Source: JAAOII01 sp965207945 (lineage in GTDB: Bacteria > Pseudomonadota > Gammaproteobacteria > CBDBNL01 > JAAOII01). From it: a stretch of 64,000 bases of DNA. A program made the translations under genes and the position numbers. This document shows, in pieces, positions 45,101 through 54,500 of this stretch. The notes below the pieces were generated by a model. The model searched no databases, had not been told where the DNA came from, and was given only the letters and a program-made list of their open reading frames with translations. Location: NCBI GenBank assembly GCA_965207945.1, contig OZ242303.1, positions 1,178,001-1,242,000 of the forward strand, given 5' to 3'. The first letter of the stretch is position 1. The number at the start of each line of letters is the position of its first letter.

Positions 45101-45517
45101 CAGGGTGAGAAATTAAATGCTTTTATAAGTGTCCGCGACCCAGATAAAAAAGATGCTCCTTTGTTGGCGCGGCGACTAATTGATTTAGGGTTTAATATAT
45201 GGGCAACGTCAGGCACATCCAAAGAACTTACCAGTCACCAAGTGGAGCACCAAACAATCAACAAGGTTTACGAAGGCAGCCCGCATATTGTTGATAAGAT
45301 TAAGAATGAGGAAATAGACCTCATAATAAATACATCCGCAGGACGCACTTCAATAGCCGATTCAGCAAGTATAAGAACTGAGGCATTACGACTAAACATA
45401 AGCTACACCACCACGATGAGCGCCGCCCAATCGTTAACTCTGGCGCTTGAAAAAGGCAAGATTGGCGACGTCTATTCTTTGCAACAAATCCAAAGCGAGA
45501 TTCAAAGCGGGGGATGA
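42146..45517 (+). CDS. carB: Carbamoyl-phosphate synthase large subunit
   Basis: Makes carbamoyl phosphate from bicarbonate, ammonia and two ATP. The 1123-residue protein has two ATP-grasp halves (each beginning near GSGPITIGQACEFDYSG or GSGPNRIGQGIEFDY) separated by an oligomerisation domain, and a C-terminal MGS-like allosteric domain (about 980-1115). A Gly-Thr-Arg-rich insertion (about residues 425-450, GTGRTGRTDRDD) lies at the junction of the first ATP-grasp and oligomerisation domains. Confidence 0.97.
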   Translation: MPKNKDINKVLLIGSGPITIGQACEFDYSGAQACRALQEENCKVILVNSNPATIMTDPEVADVTYVEPLHPDILKMIIQKEKPDALLPTMGGQTALNLVMTLQDYLAENNVRIIGASPDTINKAEDRQLFAQAMEKIGLKTPEAAVATSMEEALAIGKEMGFPSIVRPSFTLGGSGGGIAYNQEEFVSICHRGFQLSPVKKIQIDKSLLGWKEYELEVVRDNKDNCIIICSIENLDPMGIHTGDSITVAPAQTLTDKEYQQMRDSSIAVLREIGVETGGANVQFAVDPQSGEQIVVEMNPRVSRSSALASKATGFPIARVATKLALGYTLDELRNEITGGAIPASFEPSIDYVVTKIPRFDFKKFRKVDDRLTTQMKSIGEVMGIGRSFNESLQKALCSLDTGLCGLDPILKRESAQDISGAGAVNGTGRTGRTDRDDTAVRPPSSSLIISDSQEETLRRELKSAGADRLLYLAESFRAGWDLDEIHQLSKIDPWFLAQIQSLITLEQELHNKSLADIDATMMTIYKQEGFSDERIAQLLDTTEQEVRETRHSLGVRPVYKRVDSCAGEYAASSSYLYSTYDEECESQPTDTSKIVILGSGPNRIGQGIEFDYCCVHVSQAVRESGIQSIMVNCNPETVSTDYDTSDKLYFEPLTLEHTLEILYKENMPPVLVQYGGQTPLKLAEPLSKCGVTFPGTSCEIINRTEDREEFRVILEKLELKQPQNATVTSVEEAMQKAGNIGYPLVVRPSFVLGGQSMQTVFNDEELAYYLAEALISSGDNPILLDKYLDKAIEIDVDAVTDGDETFIGGIMQHIEEAGVHSGDSSCSLPAYSLSEEIMKELARQTKLMAEVLGVRGLINIQFAIRANQVYVLEINPRASRTAPFISKVIGISLPRIATKVALGSKLKDLLSAEQLARYKPAHQYYAIKEAVFPFNKFPGSDPILGPEMKSTGEVMGIGKDFEEAFYKACLAAGMNIHLLRDKIQQGEKLNAFISVRDPDKKDAPLLARRLIDLGFNIWATSGTSKELTSHQVEHQTINKVYEGSPHIVDKIKNEEIDLIINTSAGRTSIADSASIRTEALRLNISYTTTMSAAQSLTLALEKGKIGDVYSLQQIQSEIQSGG

Positions 45518-45557
45518 ATACAAAGCGGGGATTAAGAAAACGGGGGATGAATAAAAG
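45503..45557. repeat. Tandem duplications at the carB 3' end
   Basis: CAAAGCGGGGGATGAATA is followed by two decayed copies (45521-45540 and 45541-45557). The first includes the carB stop, so the last codons and the convergent spacer come from the same short duplication. No terminator hairpin is clear. Confidence 0.7.
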
Positions 45558-45566
45558 ACGGATATA

Positions 45567-48500
45567 TTAATGCCCGTATAGCCGTAAACGCCAAACAAAA
45601 TCAACATCCTCTCCAGTGCTACTGGTAATAGACAACTCCCATTCCCCTTCAGGGTTCTCTCCCAAATGAGCCGCCGTAGCAAAGGTAAAACCATCTTCCA
45701 AATCAGGACAATCATCGGTTGACGTCCTACTAGCAAGAGAGACATCTAAACATTGATGCGGTCGCGCAATAACACTAACCGCTCCGCTGGGAGAAGTTAA
45801 CTGAATACTCAGTTCACCAATATTGGGATAATCATTGGGGGCGATATCAATCTGAGTATACTCAATAAAAGAAATACCGTTACTCGCTGCCACGCTAATA
45901 TTGCTCTGCCCCGAAGATATAGCAGCATAACCAGCGGCAGGAAATTGCCGTTGGACTTCAGGAGGAAGGGTAGTCCATACTGAGGCAAGCATCATTGCCT
46001 TAGACGCATTAACTATGCCAAAGCCATAATCAATATTATGTTCGTATCTCTCATCTGTTTTATTATGATAGGTAAAAGCGCCTGGAATACTGCTAACGGG
46101 AGCAGCCGCAGGTTGCCATGAACTCTCCGCCAAAATTAGCTTAATGTCGCGCCAAGTAAGTTCAGGGTAAGCAGACCTAATCAAACCAACAACTCCGCTA
46201 ATAAGAGGAGTAGCTGCAGAAGTTCCGCCAAAACTTCTCGTGTATGAGGCAGTAGCTCCAGGGCGCCAACTAAGTGGATTTGTCTCCTCTAAACCAATGA
46301 AGCCGTAGGGCATTGCTGGAGCTCTACATTCAGCAGAAGCAAAAATTGCTGGAGTGCCAAAATTAAGCGGGTCACTCAAAGGCATAAATGAGCATGTGTT
46401 TTGCTCATCACTATACTTCAACTTTGTGTTAAACCCTAAATTATATCCATCTGCTCCGCTAAGGTCGGTTGTCGCCAAGCCCAAAGATTGCAAATAATCT
46501 GGCGCTACCACCTGCTCCAAACTCATTATGTCAAAATCAACAGTTCCTTTTGAAGAATAGCCACACAACCAAAGTGTAGCTCCTGGAGTGGAATAACTTG
46601 ACACAACATCATCAAAACTAACCGCACACACAGGAATCACACCGCGATGACTTGTTATGGAACTATAGCTTGCTAAATTATCCAAGGACCTATCATTACC
46701 ACCAGCAAAAACATAGCTAATTCCTTTGCCCGCAAATCCTTCCCTTAAACCTGCATCAATAAGACGGTCATAATTTACCAAAGATGAAACAAAGCGACCT
46801 TTAGCGCCATCTCCCCAACTATTACTGGAAACTGCGGTTTGAGCCACTCGGTGGGCAAATACTTGATTAAACGATTTATCTGAAAAAGCAGATGAGCCCG
46901 CTAAGTTTGCCCCCCATATTTTTGTCTTATGTGATATTCCTTTAATTCCTTTACCATTATCGCCACGCGCTGCAATGATGCCAGCAGCTGCCGTGCCATG
47001 GGCGGCAGAGGAACAATCGTAAGGATATGGATAACGCCTATCAGGATGCCCCTCAGCAACAAAGATATTTATACCAGAGGCATTTATCACATTTTCATGC
47101 AAGTCCTCGTGATTAACTTGCAAGCCGCTATCTATGATTGCAATTTCAATCCCCCCCCCTTGATTATCATTCATTGCCCAAGCAGCAGGAACGCCTGAGC
47201 GGTTAAGATACCATTGGTAATCAATCAGAGGGTCTTTGCTAGTAGCATCATAAATAGTATTATCTGCTACGGGCTTACAACCTTGATAGTTATTAATCGC
47301 CTCTATGAACCTGCCACCATCATTATCATTATCATCCACACTATCTGCCAATCTATCGCCATCTTTATTTACCCCTATAAGATGATTGGCAATGACAACA
47401 GGTGCGGTTGTCTTATTTACATCGTCACCGCCTAAAACTGGCTGCAAGAAAAAAGTATACTCCCGCATATTAGTTAAACCAGTTATTAAGGTGGATGCAT
47501 CAATCAGTTCACGAAAAATAGCTGCGGAGTAGGTAAGCAATGGATGCTGCACTTTATTATTTGAATTATCTGATAGCCAATAAGTTATATTAATTGCCCT
47601 GATATCAGCATTTGGATTATTCCAAACAAGTTCAGCGCTATGATTGCCAGGAATTATACGCATATTGCTTGCTCTAATTATATTATCGGTGCTATTAAAA
47701 GGATACGGGTCATAATCGTCAGGTGTGCCATCATTATCATTATCAGAATCTAATAAATCAATTAATTCATCGCCATCTATATTCACACCAATAGCCCTAT
47801 TTGCTGCAATAGCAGGAACAGTATTTATGTTTCGGTCGGCGCCTTCAAGCGTCAACTCAAGCATAAAAGTATAATTTACAAAGTTAGGCGAGGCATAGTT
47901 AGTTAGACCTGTTATTGTGATAGGAATATTCTTGCGTTTGGCTTGTGTATTGACAGGGTCATCTATTGATGAGTGTTGTATCCTATTGCCTAAATCATCT
48001 GATGAAACATAGCTAATATTAATCGCGCTTATAGTCGCATTGGGGTTATCCCATATTAGAGTAGCATTCCTATCCCCTGGTACAAAGCGAAGATTATTTA
48101 CCATTAATCCCTTTCTATTCTTATCAAGAGGAAATGGATCTGATATATCTAAGATACCATCATTATCATCGTCAGGATCGGCATTATTGCCTAAAAGGTC
48201 ATTGTCAGTATCCACATCTTTATTTCCATCACCATCATCATCATTATCCAAAAAATCAGGTAAGGAATCATTATCGTAATTGGGACCAATCACGACTGAT
48301 TCCGTTATAACTGATTCTGCCATTTTATTTGCATCCTCTCCACCATCTAACCCAACTAAGAATATAAATCTATAGCTCTCAAAATTAGTTAACCCTGTTA
48401 CTTCGGTGGAAAATAATGTTATATTCTCCGATGTTTTTCCAAAATAATTGAATGGCACACTGCCACTTGTATCGTGACGTTCTCTTGAATTCATTGGGTT

Positions 48501-51500
48501 TCTAACAAACAATGAAAATCCAGTTACATCAGCTGGCGGGTTACTCCAGGAAACCCGAGCGTTGCCATCACCAGGAACAATAAAGATATTCTCAAACGTA
48601 AACGCTACTCTACTGGCATCAAGAGGATATGCATCGGTGACATCTGGCACTCCATCATCATCATCATCTGGGTCCAACACATCATTAGTCCCATCTCCAT
48701 CTGTGTCAATATCTGGCGTACCGTCATTGTCATCGTCAGGATCCAGCGCATCTATTAACTCATCACCATCATGATTAGGACCAATAGATATATTCGCGGC
48801 TATAACCGCGACTGTGCTTTTATTTTCATCAGTACCTTCCAACACTGGCTCAAGCGTAAAAGTATAATTTACAAAATCAGGAGATTCATAATTCATCAAT
48901 CCAGTTATAACTGCTGACGCATCTGTTTGATTACGTTCGGTAACTGAGACATCACCAATTCCTTGAGAGATTAATGCAGGATACACCACGCTGCTAGAAA
49001 CGCTGGAAACATCCGATAATTCATAAGTAATATTTATTGAGCTGATATTAGCATCAGGATTATCCCAGGTAAATGTGGCAGTATTATTACCAGGAATAAT
49101 TCGCAGATTGCCTACTGCAAAAGCATAACTATTATTATCAAGTGGGAAGGCATCAGTTACATCGGGCACTCCATCATTATCATCGTCAGTATCCACATCA
49201 TCGTTAGTCCCATCCCCGTCCGTGTCCGTCCCCACCACAGGCGCCATATAATCATCATCCAACACATCTATTAAATTATCATTATCATGATTAGGACCAA
49301 TAGATATGTTTGCCGCTATAACTGCGACCGTATTTTTATTTTCATCCCCACCTGTTAATACTGGCTCAAGCGTAAAAGTATAGTTCACAAAATCAGGCAC
49401 CTCGTAATTCGTCAATCCAGTTATAACTGCTGATGCACCTGTTTGATTACGACCAGTCACTGAGTTATCAGAAAATAGATGATGCTCCACACTACTGGAA
49501 ATATCTGATGATTCATAAGTAATGTTTATTGAGCTGATGGAGGCATCAGGATTATCCCAGAGAAACGTGGCATTATTATTGCCAGGAACCACCCGCAGAT
49601 TAGCTAATGCAAAAGCATAACTATTATTGTCAAGTGGGAAGGCATCGGTTAAATCTGGCGTGCCATCATTATCATCATCTGGGTCGGCATTATCACCAAG
49701 ATCATCTCCATCTGCATCAGTATCCTCCTCCCCATTATTATCATCGTCCAAGTCCAACACATCTATTAAATTATCACCATCATGATTGGGTCCTATGGAT
49801 ATGTTTGCTGCTATAACTGCGATGGTGCTTTTATTTGCATCAGCACCTTCCAACACTGCCTCAAGCGTAAAATTATAATTCACAAAATCAGGTGCCTCAT
49901 AATTTATCAGTCCAGTTATAACTGCTGATGCACCTGTTTGATTACGACCAGTCACTGAGTTATCAGAAAATAGATGATGCTCCACACTACTAGAAAAATC
50001 CGATGATATATAAGTAATATTTATTCCGCTGATATTGGCGTTTGGATTATTCCAAGTAAATGTAGCATTATTATTACCAGGTATGACTCTCAGATTGCCT
50101 ACTGCAAAAGCATAACTATTATTATCAAGTGGGAAGGCATCGGTTAAATCTGGCACTCCATCATTATCATCGTCTGGGTCAGCATTATTGCCAAGTCGAT
50201 CCCCATCTGTATCAGTATCATCCTCCCCATTATTATCATCGTCAGGATCCAACACATCAATTAAATTGTCACCATCATGGTTGGGACCAATGGATATATT
50301 CGCAGCTATAACCGCGACTGTATTTTTATTCACATCCACTCCTGTTAATACTGGCTCAAGCGTAAAAGTATAATTAACAAAACCAGGCGCCTCGTAATTC
50401 ACCAGCCCAGTTATAGTTGCTGATACATTTATTTGGTTATCTCCAATAGTTGCGGCATCAATAATTAATGCAGGATACACCACACTACTGGAAACATCTG
50501 ATGATATATAAGTAATATTAATTCCGCTGATATCAGCATCGGGATTATCCCAGGTAAATGTGGCATTAGTATCGCCAGGAACTACTCGCAGATTACCTAA
50601 TGCAAAAGCATAACTATTATTATCAAGTGGAAAGGCATCGGTTACATCTGGCACTCCATCATTATCATCATCATCATCCAACACATCTATTAAATTATCA
50701 CCATCATGATTAGGACCTATAGATATATTCGCCGCTATAACCATAGTCGTGTTTTTATTTACATCAGCACCTTCCAATACTGGCTCAAGCGTAAAAGTAT
50801 AGTTCACAAAATTAGGCGTCTCGTAATTCATCAGTCCAGTTATAACTGCCGATGCATCTGTTTGATTACGTTCAGTGACTATTCCATGGATACCAAAAAC
50901 AATTAATAGATGCTCCACAACGCTACCGGAAACATCTGATAATTCATAAGTAACGTTTATCGAGCTGATGTCGGCATCAGGATTATCCCAGAGAAACGTT
51001 GCCTTATTATTGCCAGGAATAATTCGGAGATTACCTAATGAAAAAGCATAGCTATTATTATCAAGAGGAAAGGCGTCGGTTAAATCGGGCACTCCATCAT
51101 TATCATCATCTAAGTCCACATCATCATTAGTCCCATCCCCGTCCGTATCCGTCCCTATCGTGCCGTCATTATTATAATCAGGATCAAGTGCATCTATTAA
51201 ATTATCATTATCATCATTGGGACCAATGGATATATTTGCTGCTATAACCGCGACTGTGTTTTTATTTACATCACCGCCTGTTAATACTGGCTCAAGCGTA
51301 AAAGTATAATTCACAAAATTAGGTGTCTCGTAATTCGTCAATCCAGTTATAGCTGCTGATGCATCTGTTTGATTACGACCAGTGACTGAGACATCACCAA
51401 TTCCATTAATAATCAATGGATGATACACCACGCGGCTAGAAACACCAGGTGATATATAAGTAATATTTATCGCGCTGATGTCGGCATCAGGATTATCCCA

Positions 51501-54500
51501 GGTAAACGTCGCATTAGTATCGCCAGGAACTACTCGCAGATTATCTAATGCAAAAGCATAACTACTATTATCAAGTGGGAAGGCGTCGGTTACATCGGGC
51601 ACCCCATCATTATCATCATCTAAGTCCACATCATCACTATCTCCATCCCCGTCCGTGTCCGTCCCTGTCGTGCCGTCATTATTATAATCAGAATCCAGTG
51701 CATCAATTAAATTATCATTATCATGATTAGGACCAATGGATATATTTGCGGCTATAACCATAGTTGTATTTTTATTTTCATCCCCACCTGTTAATACTGG
51801 CTCAAGCGTAAAAGTATAGTTCACAAAATCAGGCGATTCATAATTTACCAGCCCAGTTATAACTGCCGAGGCATTTATTTGATTACGTCCAATAATTGAG
51901 GCAGCACCAATTCCATTAATAATCAATGGATGATACACCACGCGGCTAGAAACACCAGGTGATATATAAGTAATATTTATCGCGCTGATGTCGGCATCAG
52001 GATTATCCCAGGTAAACGTCGCATTAGTATCGCCAGGAACTACTCGCAGATTATCTAATGCAAAAGCATAACTACTATTATCAAGTGGGAAGGCGTCGGT
52101 TACATCGGGCACCCCATCATTATCATCATCTAAGTCCACATCATCACTATCTCCATCCCCGTCCGTGTCCGTCCCTGTCGTGCCGTCATTATTATAATCA
52201 GAATCCAGTGCATCAATTAAATTATCATTATCATGATTAGGACCAATGGATATATTTGCGGCTATAACCATAGTTGTATTTTTATTTTCATCCCCACCTG
52301 TTAATACTGGCTCAAGCGTAAAAGTATAATTCACAAAATTAGGTGTCTCGTAATTCGTCAATCCAGTTATAGCTGCTGATGCATCTGTTTGATTACGACC
52401 AGTGACTGAGACATCACCAATTCCATTAATAATTAATGCAGGATACACCGCACTACTGGAAACATCTGATGATATATAAGTAATGTTAATTCCGCTGATA
52501 TCAGCATCGGGATTATCCCAGGTAAATGTGGCATTAGTATCGCCAGGAATCACTCGCAGATTACCTAATGTAAAAGAACTCTTAGTGTCATCAAAAGGAA
52601 AGGCATCGGTTAAATCAGGTACTCCATCATTATCATCGTCAGGATCCAACACATCTATTAAATTATCATTATCATGATTGGGACCAATGGATATATTTGC
52701 CGCTATAACCATAGTTGTGTTTTTATTTACATCGCCGCCTGTTAATACTGGTTCAAGTGTAAAAGTATAATTCACAAAATCAGGAGATTCATAATTCATC
52801 AATCCAGTTATAGTTGCTGATGCATTTATTTGATTGCGACCAATGACTGAAACATCGCCAATTCCATTAATAATTAATGGAGGATACACCACACTACTGG
52901 AAACATCTGATAATTCATAAGTAACGTTTATCGAGCTGATGTCGGCATCAGGATTATCCCAGAGAAACGTTGCCTTATTATTGCCAGGAATAATTCGGAG
53001 ATTACCTAATGAAAAAGCATAGCTATTATTATCAAGAGGAAAGGCGTCGGTTAAATCGGGCACTCCATCATTATCATCATCTAAGTCCACATCATCATTA
53101 GTCCCATCCCCGTCCGTATCCGTCCCTATCGTGCCGTCATTATTATAATCAGGATCAAGTGCATCTATCAATTCATCATTATCATGGTTGGGACCAATGG
53201 ATATATTTGTGGCTATAACCATAACCGTGCTTTTATTTACATCAGCACCTTCCAATACTGGCTCAAGTGTAAAAGTATAGTTCACAAAATCAGGCACCTC
53301 GTAATTCATCAGCCCAGTTATAACTGCCGAGGCATTTATTTGATTACGTCCAATAATTGAGGCAGCACCAATTCCATTAATAATCAATGGATGATACACC
53401 ACGCGGCTAGAAACACCAGGTGATATATAAGTAATATTTATCGCGCTGATGTCGGCATCAGGATTATCCCAGGTAAACGTCGCATTAGTATCGCCAGGAA
53501 CTACTCGCAGATTACCTAATGTAAAAGAACTCTTAGTGTCATCAAAAGGAAAGGCATCGGTTAAATCTGGCACTCCATCATTATCATCGTCAGGATCCAA
53601 CACATCTATTAAATTATCATTATCATGATTGGGACCAATGGATATATTTGCCGCTATAACCATAGTTGTGTTTTTATTTTCATCCCCACCTGTTAATACT
53701 GGCTCAAGCGTAAAAGTATAATTCACAAAATTAGGTGTCTCGTAATTCGTCAATCCAGTTATAGTTGCTGATACATTTATTTGATTGCGACCAATGACTG
53801 AAACATCGCCAATTCCATTAATAATTAATGCAGGATACACCACACTACTGGAAACATCCGATGATATATAAGTAATGTTAATTCCGCTGATATCAGCATC
53901 GGGATTATCCCAGGTAAATGTGGCATTAGTATCGCCAGGTATGACTCTCAGATTACCTAATGCAAAAGCATAGCTATTATTATCAAGAGGAAAGGCATCG
54001 GTTACATCGGGCACTCCATCATTATCATCATCTGTATCCACATCATCATTAGTCCCATCTCCATCTGTATCTGTGCTCAAGTCCATGCCTACAGGCGCCA
54101 CATAGTCAGGATCCACATTATCGCCAAGACCATCTCCATCTGCATCAGTATCCTTCTCCCCGTCATTATCATCATCATCATCCAACACATCTATTAAATT
54201 ATCATTATCATGATTAGGACCAATGGATATATTCGCTGCTATAGCCGCAACCGTGTTTTTATTTTCATCGCCACCTGTTAACACTGCCTCAAGTGTAAAG
54301 GTATAATTCACAAAATCAGGCGCCTCATAATTCATCAGCCCAGTTATAGATGCCGATGCATTTTCTTGATTCCGACCCGTTACTGAGGCGTCAGGAGTTA
54401 GAGGTATTAATGGATGATAAACTATGCCGCTCAAAATATCCGATGATATATAAGTAACATTTATAGCGCTGATATCAGCGTCAGGATTATCCCAAGTAAA

